The translations under genes and the position numbers were made by a program. From Brassica napus (lineage: Eukaryota > Streptophyta > Magnoliopsida > Brassicales > Brassicaceae), in contig NC_063452.1 of the NCBI RefSeq assembly GCF_020379485.1, positions 13,619,065 to 13,683,064 on the forward strand: a stretch of 64,000 bases of DNA, written 5' to 3'. Position 1 is the stretch's first letter. Every line of letters begins with the position of its first letter. Shown here in pieces: positions 25,209 to 38,944 of the stretch. The notes below the pieces were generated by a model. That model made no database searches. It was not told where the DNA came from and worked only from the letters and a program-made list of their open reading frames with translations.

Positions 25209-26131
25209 TAGGGCTGTTCAATATGGTAAAACCAAACCGTACCGAACCGAACCTAACCGAAATAGACAATATGGTTTGGTTTTGGTATATATCATATAAA
25301 GCGAATGGATATAATTTTTTATAAAAACCGTAGGATTTGGATATGGTTTGGTATATAACCGATTAAGCCGAATAAACCGAACAAAACCGATTAAAAGTAG
25401 AAACATGTAAATATGTAACTATTTTATAACAATACATGAAAATCTATTTGTTATATAAGTTAAATCTGTGTTAATAACTATTACCATAATGTTATAGTAA
25501 TAAAAAAACCTTATATAATTTGTAAAACACTTGAATACATCGCAATTCAGACATCTTATTTTCTAAGTCTTTTTTTTTAATCTTTTTGTTTTATTTTAGT
25601 ATTCACTAAATTAATATGAAGATGATAAATTTGATGGAAAATAATTAATGGAAAATTTTCACAACTTTTTTCTTATCTATAAACAAACAGAGTTTCGTGT
25701 TCAATCGAAAAAACATGACTTTAATGAACACTAAATATGGAAGAGTGGAAAAACTTTTCTTTCATGTTTCTGTTTTGTTTCATATTTTTATTTTCAAAAT
25801 TTCGGGCTCTGATTTTAATTATAGATTTGATGATTTTATTTGATGGTAGAAGCATTTTTACGTTTTTGTTCATTTATTTGAACATGTAATATATTTTTAA
25901 TAAATGACTGTGTTGACAATATGACTCTAAAATTCATTTTATATGATCTCAAACTAAATAATTATGTTTTTCAGTATAAAACCGAATAAACCGAAAACCG
26001 ACGGTATATAAACCGAACCGGACCGAAGTAAATATGGATTTAGAATGGTAGTTATATTTTACTAACCGAAATACCGAAAACCCAAAAAAACCGAACCTAA
26101 ACCGAACCGATATCCGGATTGAACACCTCTA
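25209..26131. mobile_element. hAT-type non-autonomous element, 923 bp, copy A
   Basis: The ends are TAGGGCTGTTCAA and TTGAACACCTCTA (imperfect TIR), flanked by a perfect 8 bp target duplication ATTAAAGC (25201-25208 and 26132-26139), the hallmark of hAT elements. Both subterminal regions are full of AACCGAACC/GGTTCGG words; the interior is AT-rich and non-coding. Copy B of the same family lies at 46138-47029 in the opposite orientation. Confidence 0.85.
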
Positions 26132-26139
26132 ATTAAAGC

Positions 26140-28370
26140 GTTTGATTGAAGAATCAATTATACTTTGATATCATATTATGTATGGAAAAGTATGTGTTTT
26201 TACCGAGGTATACAAACTACAAAGATGGAGAATGTAAAGTAGATTACTCCAAATAAACTATGTACTTATCTTAATAGGAATCTCCTTAATCTGTATCTCA
26301 ATATAAATAAACTTTATCATTTTTTCAGAGATCATGTAACTAACTGGCCAAGCAAATTTATTTATTTATTTTCATGAGGAAATGGTTAACTTGTTCCCAT
26401 TTCTTTATCTCATAATTAGTAATTACTGCCATGCTTGATAATTTAATATCATTGATCCGAAGAAGACATACAAACCAATATGAAATCATTTATATCATTC
26501 ATTTTCTATTTACATTTTACTTTTGTATATAAATATATGGTAGTTAAATTATTATTTAAATTAAATACATTAACTTGTCACTATTTGTCATCACGGCTTC
26601 AGCTGCCAAAGTTGCGATAATGAAGGTTGGTGTGCATATGTTTTTTTTTTTTTTGGTGCTAGATATTTGACTATAGGAGTCAACAAGTCAGCTTAAACAT
26701 AACTTTTCATTATTCTAACTATTTATGTACAAAATATCTTTAACTAATCATAAAATGGGTAGATACCATTCAAATTGAGTCTAATTAGTTGTCGAGTTTG
26801 TGTAAGAAATGATTGACTCAAAACAAGTTTGAATTGTGGATAAATGTTTGTTATAATACAATTTTATTATATATATATATATATCAATTTTTTAAAAGTT
26901 GTAGACACTTGTTCAATCTCTGACTTGGTCTACTTTACGCATTATTTTAATAAATTTGGTAATGAATACGCTAAAGCTAATACTCCTATGTTATTAGTTG
27001 AATTTGTTGAGTTACATAGTATATATTAGTCAAATAGAGAACACGCAGTAACTTTTTCGTGTTCAATCAATTATATTGCATGAAACAATTAGAAGTGGGT
27101 TTGTTGGTATATTAATACAAACTATCAAAGCGAATAAGCTATGCAATCAATCAGTAGAACCAGATTGTCCATTACTATAGAATTACAATTAATATATACA
27201 GATTATCTTTTTCAAACCACTAAACTCGTTAATTTACTTGATAAGTACCAAGCATGTAGGAGAATCTTTTCTTTAACTTTGTTACCAACTGTTCAAATGA
27301 AAAGAATACTAAGTTATGTTCTCATCGCGGACAAGAAACTGACAAGAGGAACGAAGTTCCCCACGTGGTTTTAATCTTCTAGGGCTTTTTTAGATTAGTG
27401 ATAAGAGACTTTCTAGCTTCGACCAAACCTGTCTTCATGCCACGTGGAATGCGTACATTCCCCAACCACTGGGCATCTAATCCCTTTTAGCTTTAATTGG
27501 ACCAATCTTTACTGTTTTAAAAATTCCTTGCGCAGCCGACATACATAAGCGTTAAGCATGGAGAGCATGATAATGAATATTATTAGTTATTGTAGATGAA
27601 AATTAAAGCAAAATAAGCGTTTATTTTACCAAAAAATTCCAGTATCTTAAGGAAAATATATTAGTATTGTGTTGTTCGTTTATAATCAACAAGATTCTAA
27701 AAATCGGTTTATGTGGCCTCTAAACACCTGATTGTGCGATAAAATGATCATAACCAAGATGATTTTTTGAAAATCTGATTCAAAAGATTCTTTAAACCAT
27801 CATAAATCAGATATATTAGTCTAAGTGGGTCTATATATATTTTAGTTGTTGTAATCCGGTTAAATCAAATAGCAAATCTAGAAGTTTATTCGATTTTTCT
27901 TTTGTATATCTAAATTTAATTAATTTATCAAAATTCTATTATACTTAAATCCAAAATTTTAAAATATCTAATATAAATTATTCGTTAATGCTTAGACTTT
28001 ACTTATGTCCCGAACAATCCACATAGTTGTTAGGCGTATACAAAGTGCATAGTAATTTTTTGAACATTGATAATTAGTGATAGCTTTTTTATGTGTTGCT
28101 TTATTATAATAAGTGTGAACACATTAGAAATTACAATAAATATTAGTTAAAAATAATTTAAAAGGAAAAACATAATAACAACCCTTGAAATTTTAAAAGA
28201 AGTTTTTATCAAAATAAATAAGGGCAAGTATAGCTTTCCATGTTGCTGATATAACACAATAGAGAGAATGAAATTAATATTCCACAAAGAGTAATGAAAT
28301 AAATATACTTGGAACTTTACTAAAATTAGCGTTTTAAGGATTTCAGAACATTAGTTTATTCTACTTAGAG
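26140..28370. other. Intergenic, AT-rich, no gene seen
   Basis: No open frame has recognisable homology; the frames at 26844-27029 and 27141-27374 are low-complexity. A 13-base T run lies at about 26641-26654 and a TA microsatellite at about 26870-26884. Nothing else was supported. Confidence 0.4.
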
Positions 28371-29205
28371 CATCTCCAAAAAGTCTCTTTATTTTAAAGT
28401 TTGCAAAACTCTATATTTGAAGTTTAAATATGTTTTTCTCCAAAAGTAAAACTTCAAACTTAACTTCAAAATTATTTGTATTTTATATTATGGTTCTTAT
28501 ATTTATCATAAGTTTAAATTTATACAACTTTTATAAATAACTAGCACATATATAAAAATATTAAATGAATATTAATTGATAAAAAAATACACTAATATAT
28601 AAATTTATAAATATAAATAAATTACTAAATATTAAATTATGAGTAAAATACCATATTATTTCATAAAATTATTTCATAAAATTATTTCCATAATGCTCTT
28701 ATATATGATTAACTAGTGCATTTCGAAGTAAGAGATAACTATATTTTTTGATTTGTAGATTGTGAGCTAAAAATTGTTGAAATCGGGTATCCACATTTTC
28801 CGCCATATAATCAATTATGTCCTCATGTAACTTTTAAAAAACTTTTTATTACTTTTTTTTAATATTGTTATTGTTTAAATGTAGTTTTATAATATTTTTA
28901 ATTTTATTTTCAAGTTTTTAATTTAATTTTATGTGTAAAAATTAAATTTATAAAAATAAATTTGAAATATTTATGAGATATAAAAATTAAGGATTAAGAT
29001 GGCAAATGAAAAAAATTAAGTATCATGAATATAATGTGTAATTGTAAAGACCAAAATGCAAATAAAAATATGAAACTTCAAATTTGAAGTTTTGAGTTGT
29101 GAGTTGTGAAACTTCAAATATAGAATTTGAAGTTTTGAAATTCTTTTTTTTGAGAAAAAAACTCTATATTTGTAGTTATTGAGTTTTTTTTTTGCAGATT
29201 CTCTT
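28370..29205. mobile_element. Probable foldback MITE (AGAGCATCTCC type)
   Basis: The left end AGAGCATCTCCAAAAAGTCTC is followed by repeated AAACTTCAAA / TTTGAAGTTT words. The right side carries the complementary CTTCAAATATAG and TTTGAAGTTTTGA words and ends near AGATTCTCTTA. The terminal match is imperfect and no target duplication was found. The AGCATCTCC end is shared with the element at 35301-35830. Confidence 0.45.
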
Positions 29206-30002
29206 AGCTAGCAAATTATATAGCCATGTATATAATAATTAACTCAATAGACTTGAAATTGCATGATGGATAATGTATGTTTAATATACTAGCTAGTTGG
29301 GCGGATATGGATTTATTTATATTTAGAGTAAATTAGCAAGCTTCTGCCACCTCTGGCATGCGTATGTAGAATAGTATAATTCGATGTCTTGTCCATTTTA
29401 TACATTGTATTACAAAGTTATGAACGCTATATGTTTTAGGCTCTAAATTAATATTTGTAAAGGGCATGACTCAACAACAATGTAGCCCTCTTCCTTTTTT
29501 TTGACATCAAATATGGTTAAAGGTTTCCAAAAGATATATATGTAGTTTTTCTTCTATAATATACATTCCTAAAAACATAACATTATTTTTTACAACAAAA
29601 AGAAGAAAAAACATAAAATTATGTACACATTAAACTATAAATATATCAATGGATTCAGTTATTTTAATTCCTAATTCATAATTATAGCGTGAAATTTTAG
29701 CAGGATCTATAGAAAAAAACATTTTTGGCATTTTTATCAACTATAATGCATGGTTTAAGATTTAAAGAGGAGAATAAAATAGAAACAAGAAAAACATCAG
29801 AGAATACTGTATGAAATTTAATAATAAACGATGATAAATTAAATATTTTAAATTAAATTAAATATATAAAATAGTATTTTTCGAACTTGTCATATATGAT
29901 TATTCCACTTACGGTTGGTGGCCAATAGGAGCTCACCAAAACTTATATTGTTATTTTCATATGTACACATGAGTATATAAAAACATTAAGTGTGGCATAC
30001 CC
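29206..30002. other. Intergenic, no gene seen
   Basis: AT-rich sequence between a MITE and the LINE tail. I see no coding or RNA gene and no repeat structure worth naming. Confidence 0.4.
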
Positions 30003-31474
30003 TTTTTTTTTTAACAGCAAACATTTACAAACTCATGTAAACCAATGTGACAACTCTGCGTCCATGTGCACGACGAAAAACTGTTGTTTCCGAGCACTAT
30101 GTGCCAAGCTATCCGCCCTTATGTTCTCCGTCCTAGGAACATAAACAATATTTGAGTTGACGAAACTTCGTCGCAAAAGCTTAATATCTTACAGGTAGCT
30201 TTCAAATGCTGGCCATTCCGATGGTTCTGAAACCATCTTCACCAATTGAGAACAATCCGTCGCAAACGTAACTTAAAACTGCCTTAAGTTTCTCATACAT
30301 TCCATTGCCCAAATTAAAGTATCTATCTCCGAATGAAGAGGTGAGAGGCATGCCCTTACATTCCTTGCTCCTAATAAACCATCAAACCGTGGTAACGTAC
30401 TGAACCATCCTTGTCTTGAAAATAGGTCCTTATCTTTCTAAGAACCGTCTGTGAAACACCATCTTCCTGTGGTTCCTAAATTCGGCCTTACTTGTACTTC
30501 TTGTGCCAACCTATGATTATTAATAACATGTGCCTCAGCTCACAGTGTTGATTCAACTTCTGCTAATCGAAGCGTTTCCCTCAGATCAACATCAAGGTTA
30601 CTGAACACTTTGTTGTTCCGGCCCTTCCAAATATACCATAATATCCAGGCAAACTGATGATCCTCCATTTTTGGGTTAACTCTCCAAAATAGATGGTCCA
30701 TATTAGCAAAAAGAGAGCCAATTGGGAAAAAGTTTGGATTTGATGGGATCCTAGATAGTGTCCACACTTGACGTGCTGGAGGACATTCGAAAAACACATG
30801 ATTTATTGATTCCTCCGGGTCTCCACACCGGGCACAGCAAGTGTCTCCTTGTATCCCTCTCGCTTTGAGGTTTTTCTTTACCGCTATACAACCGGACAGC
30901 AACTGCCATAGAAAATGCTTTAACTTTGGAGGACACCGCACTTTCCAGCAAAATGCTTTGAGAATATCTACATTGGGACCATAAAATTCAGGTGGTTTCT
31001 CCTTATCCAGATAAATCCTTTCTACCTGATACCCTGATTGTACAGTGTATTTTCTATTCTTGGTGAAGTGCCGTCCATTCCTATCTTCCATCTGATTTCT
31101 ACTCAATGGTATATCTCAATTATTTTTCATCTTGTGGATCCACCAAATTCCTAATTGCCTGTAAATTCCATGTTCGGGATTCCGAATTAATGAGAGAATC
31201 CACTGTGAGGTCCGGGTAACTATTATGAATGTTTTTGTTAGCTAGTCTCGGGCCAGTGGATGTGAGCCAGGGATCATTCCATACTGAAATAGAGGACCCT
31301 GATCCAACCCTTTTAATTAGTCCTTTACAAACCAGAGATCTAGTAGAGATAATACTCCTCCAGCCATATGGCGGGGAATATGAACGAATCGGTTTCAGGG
31401 GTGAACGCATTCCTGTAATACCGTCCTTTGAAAACTCGAGAAAAAGATCATTTGGCTTCTCGATCATTATATAT
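30003..31474 (-). mobile_element. 5'-truncated LINE (non-LTR retrotransposon), degenerate
   Basis: Minus-strand order: the end of the reverse transcriptase region (YGWRSIISTRSLVCKGLIKR, SVWNDPWL; 31467-31120), a zf-RVT domain (FCWKVRCPPKLKHFLWQLLS, CCARCGDPEESINHVFFECP; 31106-30540) and an RNase H domain (CFTDGS, HSEIDTLIWAMECMRNL, VYVPRTENIRADSLAHSARK; about 30480-30030). An A-run tail follows (T run 30003-30012 on the plus strand). The frame is broken between domains and by stops, for example in place of Trp after CFTDGS. The missing 5' half is the usual LINE truncation. No clear target duplication was found. Confidence 0.85.
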
Positions 31475-31611
31475 TAAAAATACTCATTTTATTAAATAAC
31501 TTTGCTTTTAGTGTTATTAACAAGTTTTCCATTGTGAGTTGACATCACCTGAAATATTTTAACACAATTCATATATACGTATCATAACCGCAATGATTCT
31601 CAATGCTGGAC
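31475..31611. other. Short spacer between LINE and nested MITE
   Basis: Non-coding AT-rich sequence without a recognised element. Confidence 0.3.
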
Positions 31612-32622
31612 TTATTCTTAGGTTCACCTCCTAGGGTCAATTTTTAAGTTCACCAACCAATAGAATTGTGTTATTTTATATTCAATATTTTTTAAAAATG
31701 AAATAAAATATTGTCAAATTATATTATATTTTTAAAATAAAAAATTAATAAATAAATAAATAAAAATAGTAGTAGTTACAGAAAAATAAAATATTTAAAA
31801 ACATTTTAACGTCATCAGCAAAACGCTAAATCCCAAACCCTAAATTCTAAACCTTTGGGTAAACCCTAAATCATTAGATCAATCCTAAACTCTAAATCAA
31901 AAACACTAAATATTAAGGGGGGTGTATTCAACTGAGAGTTTTAGGTGATTTGTGTTAAAATGACAAATCCACTGTTATTGAAAAGTGAATTTTAAAAACT
32001 CATTTAAAATCCACTGTTATTGAACTTGACATTTTATAAAGTACTCTGAAATCCACTGTTATTGAAAATATTTTAAGTTGTGGAATTTTAAAGTTTTCAG
32101 GTGATTTAAGAGTGTTTGAGTGGAGTTTCTTAGTTAAAAAAATTAAAACTCAAATCCCATAGTTTTAGGTGATATTGTAGAGTGGTTTAACAAAAATCAT
32201 TTTATTCTCTGCAATTCCTTAAAATCATCTAAAATCTCATTAGAAATCAAATCATCTCAAATTTTAGATTGAATACACCCCCCTAAAACAGTCAAGGGGT
32301 TGTTTACCCAAGGGTTTAGTATTTTTGATTTAGAATTTATGATTTATTCAAGGGGTTAAGGTTTACCCAAGGATGTAAGGTTTATGATTTAGGGTTTAGT
32401 GTTTTGCTGATAACGTTAAAAATATTTTTTTTTTTAAATTCTTTTTTTTTTCTATAACTACTACTATTTTTATTAATCTATTTTTATTTTTAATTTTAAA
32501 ACCATAATATAATTTGACAATATTTTATTTCCTTTTTTAAAAGATATCAAATATGAATAACACAATCCTATTGGTTAGTGAACCTAGAGGCTCACCCTAG
32601 AGGGTGAACCCAAGAATAACTC
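31612..32622. mobile_element. Foldback MITE (TATTCTTAGGTTCACC ends), outer element
   Basis: The left end TATTCTTAGGTTCACC and the right end GGTGAACCCAAGAATA are near-perfect complements. Arms of about 300 bp continue inward as inverted repeats (for example ACCAACCAATAGAATTGTG against CACAATCCTATTGGTTAGT). The inner part has AAACCCTAAA-like words. A 3 bp ACT flanks both ends. It is interrupted by the inner MITE at 31917-32283. It carries no gene. Confidence 0.65.
31917..32283. mobile_element. Tourist/PIF-like MITE nested in the outer MITE
   Basis: The TIR GGGGGGTGTATTCAA (31917 on) and TTGAATACACCCCCC (to 32283) are perfect, flanked by the 3 bp target duplication TAA (31914-31916 and 32284-32286), typical of PIF/Harbinger MITEs. 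The element is 367 bp, AT-rich inside, with repeated AAATCCACTGTTATTGAA words. It was inserted after the outer MITE. Confidence 0.8.
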
Positions 32623-32639
32623 TTTATGCTGACGTGTCT

Positions 32640-33578
32640 TCATCACAAACATTCTCACAAAAACTATTAAATAATTTTTTTTATTTCCTTTAAGCATGGA
32701 ATTACCTAATATTATTTAAAATATATTATAATTAACGATAATGAAAAATAAAAAATTTGATTACTATTTTTATATGTTCTATCATTTTTCTTTATTTTTT
32801 ATTAGTAAAATAAATTAAAAAATCACATTAAACATAAAATAAAAATATAGATTGTTCCGTGTATGTTATATTTTAAATTTTAAAAACGATTGCAAATTAC
32901 TATAAACTAAAATATTTGTGATCAATGGTTTAATTTTTTACTATAAAATATATTAATGATCAGAAACCATATAAGTAAGAAACCTCAGTTTTATATATAT
33001 ATTAATGTTGTTTAAATTAAATTATATACTATTTTAAAAATCCATAACTATTTTAAATTCAAAATTTTAGAAGTAAGTATCATACATGAACTGAATTTGT
33101 TTTAGCAATTTTACCTTAATCAAAACATTTAAGAGTATTTACATATTTTTGTTATTATTTTTAAAATACATTAAAGTAAAATTTATTATTTAATAATTAT
33201 TTTTTAAAATATTTTATTTTGTGCACGGCAAGGATTGTTACATGGTATAGTAATAATTTAGTCCCAGTGTCAAATAATCGACAAGAGACAAGGTGGGATA
33301 AGAAAATGACACTTTCTACTTTCTAGGATCATGGACTTTGCTTTTGCTTCACTTCCATGCTTCGTTTCAACAACACACATATTAAATAAGAATAAACTCT
33401 AATCCCCTTTCGCTGTATTGTTGATTTTAGTTTAGCAGGAAGAGAAACCTTGCCCTAAAGTCCATAATCTCAGCCGCAGAACATCCCTAATCTAAAGCTA
33501 TGCTGTATTATTATTATTATTATTATTTTATAAAAGGCTACTGTATTATATATATAATACACGATTTAAAATATTATT

Positions 33579-33622
<44 letters not shown>

Positions 33623-35300
33623 TTAGTTTTTTTTATGAACTGGTATAGTATAAGTTAGTTGGTTAGTTAATTAGTTACCAAAACTTCCACCCAATTCTAG
33701 AGCATTTCCACACAACAAGAACAACAACTTCGCCTAAAAGTTACCAGATATGATATGTTATCTAATAACATGTTCAAATTATCACCGTCAACAAATCAAC
33801 TCAAGGGCAAATTTATTTCAGAGGTCCTAAGAGCTGAAAACTTTTTATGATTTCACACCAATTTTTAAATCAAAAATACAAAACATAATATTAAATAAAA
33901 TAATAACATGAAAATATTATTTTTGTTAAAAGAAAATGAATGTATTTTTTCCTTTGAGAACTGAGCTATCTTTTCTTATTATTTCATCATAACAATAATC
34001 TGATACTTATAAGTTATCCAAAATTAACTTTATAGGTGAAACTGAAATTAAACTTTTAGATTTTCATGACATTTTGTACCAAAGTGATTTTTCTTGTTGG
34101 GTAAAGTTTTGTTACAACTTGTAAAAGATCATATGAAGAAAATGAGAAAACAGGATGGGACCCACACGACCAAGAACAAATTGTGAGATTAATGATCGAA
34201 GCCTATCTCACGCCGGACCGTTAGCCACCACGTCAGCAACTTCCAAATGTTAGCCCCAAAATACACTATTACTGGTCGACTCGCAGCTTATTAAAATGCA
34301 TAAAAATTTATCGAATTATAGAAAAGAAGAAATTCAGATTGAGTTTTCTTCTCAAGATTGTGTTATCAAATGAATCGAACCAAAACGGACGCTAGCTAGC
34401 TGGTATACGTCCATCCTAGTACGTTTTATTTGCCAAAGGATGTTCTAATAGAATGAGCATGTGAATATAATAAAAGTAATATCCATAGAGTACAATTATT
34501 ACCTTTGAAAAGTATCATATGTATATACTACTTAGTAAATTCATTGGATATATATATATAATTGGGTAGTCTTGAAGAAGATACACGCACTTTGACAATA
34601 ATTAAGGTATCTGATCTCCACATTTACTATCGTTGGAAATGATCATATGAATACAAAATGCATAGATATGACCATACATATTTTGAAAGTGACTTTTGAA
34701 TTTGCATAAAGAAAGACTTTTGAAGTCTTTCGAACCTTTTGTTTGAATTCCACAAATAAATATCTCTGCGACGCTGAAAGTAAAGGATCTTATTGTTACT
34801 GCCGCTGGAAGTAAACTTGTGGCGTCGTGAAATTTACTCTTCAAATATGCGATATGTGAGAAAGCTGAAAGAAACAAAACATGGGCTAGAGAAGTCTGGT
34901 CGAAAATTTGAACACATGAAATTTTTTTTATTAACTTGGGACTATCCCGGACCTATTGAAAGATCCAGACTAATCCCTGGAAAAAAGTTCAGCCCATAGA
35001 TAGACTATGTCCTTGGGTATTCAAATGGACCAAAAACAAAGATCCATATCCATGTAGATATTCAGAACAATGTGACTTAGTTTCACACAATAAGTGAACC
35101 AAACCTAAAATGTGTTGACATCCCAAGTCTATCCCCTTACCATCCGATCACAAGGTCCTGGACAATACATGAAACTCTTGGATGGCATGCTATATTTTTC
35201 ATGATTTTAAACAGTTTGTTTATTGTGGATCTTTGAGATATATTTTGTTGTTAAGTTGTTTTTGAGACTGTTAATTGTCCGTATCTTGGTAATCATTTGT
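32640..35300. other. Intergenic, no gene seen
   Basis: No supported gene. An ATT run and a (TA)n microsatellite lie at about 33510-33620. Short frames at 34602-34877 (-) and 34793-34999 (+) overlap each other and show no known domain. Confidence 0.4.
33580..33620. repeat. (TA)n microsatellite
   Basis: About 20 uninterrupted TA dinucleotides. It is likely length-variable between accessions; no other role is suggested. Confidence 0.9.
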
Positions 35301-35830
35301 AAGACCATCTCCAATGTATTCCACTATTTTTATCTGTAAATTAAAGTAATTCTAAACTAGAGATGTGTTTCTCTCAATGTATATTCCTCTAATTTTAACT
35401 TAAAAAATAATATTCTCATAAAATATTCTCTTTTTATTTTACAACATGTACCTTTTATTTATGAAAGTTGAAAATTAACCCTATTTAATTTTATCATTTA
35501 CAAGATTTTCATAAAATTATGATTTTTAAACTAAAATTTCTTTGAAATATTATTAGGTAAATAAAAAGTGTGATTCTAATTTTATAAAAACTGTATTTCC
35601 CTATAAAATAGTTGAATTAGTTATAATTGTAAAAGTTTCAAAGTTAAAAGACTGTTTTGAAAATAATAAAGTATGACTCTATAATAGATTAATGTTATTT
35701 CTTCTTCTATAGATAGATGAAAAATATCAATTTCTATTTTAGAAAAAGAAATAGATATGGAATAGAATACGTTTTCTTCTATTATATTATTTAAAGGCGA
35801 ATATAGCAATAAAGTTGGAGATGCTCTAAT
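35301..35830. mobile_element. MITE with ACCATCTCCAA / TTGGAGATGCTCT ends
   Basis: The left AGACCATCTCCAATG and right AAAGTTGGAGATGCTCT are inverted, bounding about 530 bp of AT-rich sequence with a weak foldback. TAA occurs just outside or at both ends. The sequence belongs to the GAGCATCTCCAA-ended family common in Brassicaceae. No coding content. Confidence 0.55.
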
Positions 35831-36700
35831 AACTAGCAATTATTCTAAACAATTTTTGTATGTATAACTTTAATTTTTTTCCTTTATTACATACATTATT
35901 CAAATGTTTTAACATTATATATAATTTAATTAATACAAAAGATTTGGTATTTTCATACTTTTAATCTGTATAGTATGGGTAGCATCAGTTTATATAACGT
36001 GGTGTACAATTTAAAAGTTCAGCTCAGAGATGATATCCACATATACAATTCATATGATGAACAAAATTGTAACCAATGAATATTTTCTTTATTTCAAAAT
36101 AATAATTTGAAAATGAAATATAGAGCTAGCTGCCTAGCTACATTCCCCAAACATTCATTAGATTTAGAAAATCCAAAGAGTAAATAATTGGGGGTTCGAA
36201 CGGTTACATTACGTGTATATACAATATCCATTGGGGCCAATGCCTTAGGTACACATACAAATTATAATAAAAATAGCACAAGAGGAGAAAAATCCTCAAA
36301 ATAGCATTAATTAAAGGTTAAGATAACTAAATTACTCTTAACCTTAAACCCCCATCTAACCTCCTAAATATGAAACATTAATCATTAAAACTTCCAAATA
36401 TATATTAATTTTTAATTTTAGATATTAATATTTTTTCTTTTTTCTTTTCTTTTTATGTGCTACTTTTAGAACAAAAGAGTTTTAGTGATATTTTAGGGTA
36501 TTTCTCTATCCATGGTTATCATAAAAGTTGAAATCGTTAACATATATTAGAAACCATAGAACTTCTGATATTTTTATTGGAATAACATATACATGAATTA
36601 TCGGCCAAGATTATAACTCTAGACTAGATTTAATGAACGGCATACACCACGATATGCTGTGTTTGTGATAAAAGAGTTAATGTTCGTCAAGAAATAGATT
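35831..36700. other. Intergenic upstream of the NAC gene
   Basis: AT-rich, without a gene. A segment at about 36265-36490 (AAAATAGCAC ... GTGCTACTTTT) resembles a small degenerate MITE. No clear boundary was found. Confidence 0.35.
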
Positions 36701-36899
36701 TTTCTTTACACTTTTGACGGTCTCCATCAAGAGCGGGTGGATGGTATAGAGGTTGACATCCATCCCTCTCTCTCAAAATCTTGCTTGAGCCCTCTTATCC
36801 GCCTTTCATTTCTCCGAAGCTTTTGCATAAAAAAGTATCTTAGTTGAGGTTAAAGGACACTGAGAGACTATGATTGAGAATGACATAGAGAGAGAGATA

Positions 36900-38944
36900 A
36901 AAGTATAGATTATTAGGACACGGTTGTCTACTTTTTATTCTTTCTCTCTTTCTCCTCCTTCTTCATCATCATCTGATTTTCTTTATTTAACCTTACTTTC
37001 TTTTCTCTTTCCCTATCTTCTCTCTCTTTCTTAACTTTCTCTTGGGATTCGATCTCTTTCCGGTGGCTATTCCCGATGATAACTGTCAAATCTTCTCCAT
37101 TTGCACAACCTCTCCTTTAGGGTTAGCTATCTCCTTCTCTATCTCTCTCTAGCTCTAACTTTATAGTGTATTTCATGAAGTGGTCGATCTTTACAAGAGG
37201 AAGATTCAGTAGAATCTAACTCAAGACTCGGATCTTTTTAAAGGTTTGAGTTGAATCTGCCTGTATTCGAGCTTGCTAAGGTATAGAGCCTAACTTTCTT
37301 TGAAGGTTTTACGCCATCTTTGATCATCTCTCTGTCTCTGGGTTTTGGGTTTTTCTTGTCAGATATTTCCACATATATTTAACTTTTTCTCTTGAAACTT
37401 GTTACCTTTTTTAACCATTATCATGATTACGATGATGATCATCATTTACTGTCCTCTCATCCTACTCAATGTTGCCGTTGTTACAAGCTAAGCAAAATAC
37501 ATGAAAGCAGATGATTTTTCCCTAAGATCGTTTTTTTTTTAACTAAAAATATATATTCCCTAAGATCGTTACCAGTGAAAAAAAAATAATTTTTATGAGA
37601 TGATCGATCAGCCTAGAAATACCAATAAGTTCATATATGAACTTTCTTCGCATGAATTTTAAGACGGGATAATTTCTTCAGTCTATTACCATATGATTTC
37701 TTTTTCTTTTGACAACTATCATATGTTCATAAGAAACTATTGATTAACGATTCTATTAAAATTGAAGTATAAAACAATACTTAGCTATTTTAAAGGGTTT
37801 TTACAAATTTTCATTTTATACTATTTATAACCATTTCATTTATTATATTTTCTAAATAATTCGACAACATTTATTACAAAGTATAAATTAGAACTTACTT
37901 ATTTTTAAGTGTTTTATTAAATTTCTTAATTCATTTTTTACTCTTCTTAACTATTTCATTAATTGTTTTTCATAATAATTCGACAACATTTATTTTAAAT
38001 GTAAACCATAATAATTCGACATGTTTGAATAAAATTACTACATCTGTGATAAAAATTCAAAACGGTTAACAAAAAGTTTTTAAATTTGCTTACAAAATCA
38101 GTTATGCATGGATATTTGGATACCCGTTCGGATACATGTTGTTTCTTTCGGGTATCGGTCTTTAGGTCTTTAGAGTTTTGAAATTAGGCGCCATTCTGGT
38201 ATTAAAAGTATTTGTGGTTTCGAGCCGGGTCCTTTTGGATCTAAGTAGGTTCACGTCTGATGTGTAAAAACTTAAAAATATCCAAATAACCTATATATTT
38301 AGAAATATCATTAAACAATTTATAAAAAAAAAATCAGGATGGGCTTAATCGGATATTTATATTTTCCATCTTTCTTAAGATGTATATAAAAAGTTTTTTT
38401 TTTTTTGTTTCCACAAAGATATAAAGACACAAACTTGTAATAATCACAATATAATAGCTGGAAAATCCTGTACACAAATGGATGTATAATAAATAATATA
38501 TATAATGTTCATGTGTTGTGTCTATCTGCTGTTAAATGACTTCACTTGAGTTCTAAGGGCAGTCTCTTTGAGAAGGGGATTGGATTTTTTCTCCATTGAA
38601 AAGAGAGAGAGCTATGCTGTACTATATATTGTTTACCATATATCTATAAGTCCGAGCCATAACCTAATTTGTTTCTGGAAAAATTAGTTGAGACGATCTA
38701 TCACTAGATCACATATGTTTAAGTTATATTGTTTATCATAGTCTATAAGTCCGATGGAGCGATAAACCCTAGTTAGTTTCTGAGAAAGTTAGTTGAAACG
38801 ATCTATCAATAGATCATATATTAAAGCGTTCTATAGCAATTCTTAAAGTTAACTTTCATTGATGGAAAATTGAACAGTCAATGTTCTCATATCATAAGCA
38901 GGTTAATCTCAATACCTACCGAGATCGAAAATAAAAATTAAAGG
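36900..38944 (+). promoter_or_regulatory. Possible 5' leader and leader intron of the NAC gene
   Basis: A CT-rich stretch (about 36930-37150: TTCTCTCTTTCTCCTCCTTC and repeated CTCTCT) looks like a plant 5' UTR. A possible donor at 37280/37281 (GCTTGCTAAG|GTATAG) and acceptor at 38901 (ATAAGCAG) would splice it to the 43 bases before the ATG at 38945. VND-type NAC genes often have leader introns, but this one is inferred from the sequence alone. The intron would hold repeated AGTTAGTTGA(A/G)ACGATCTATCA words at about 38680-38820. Confidence 0.35.
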
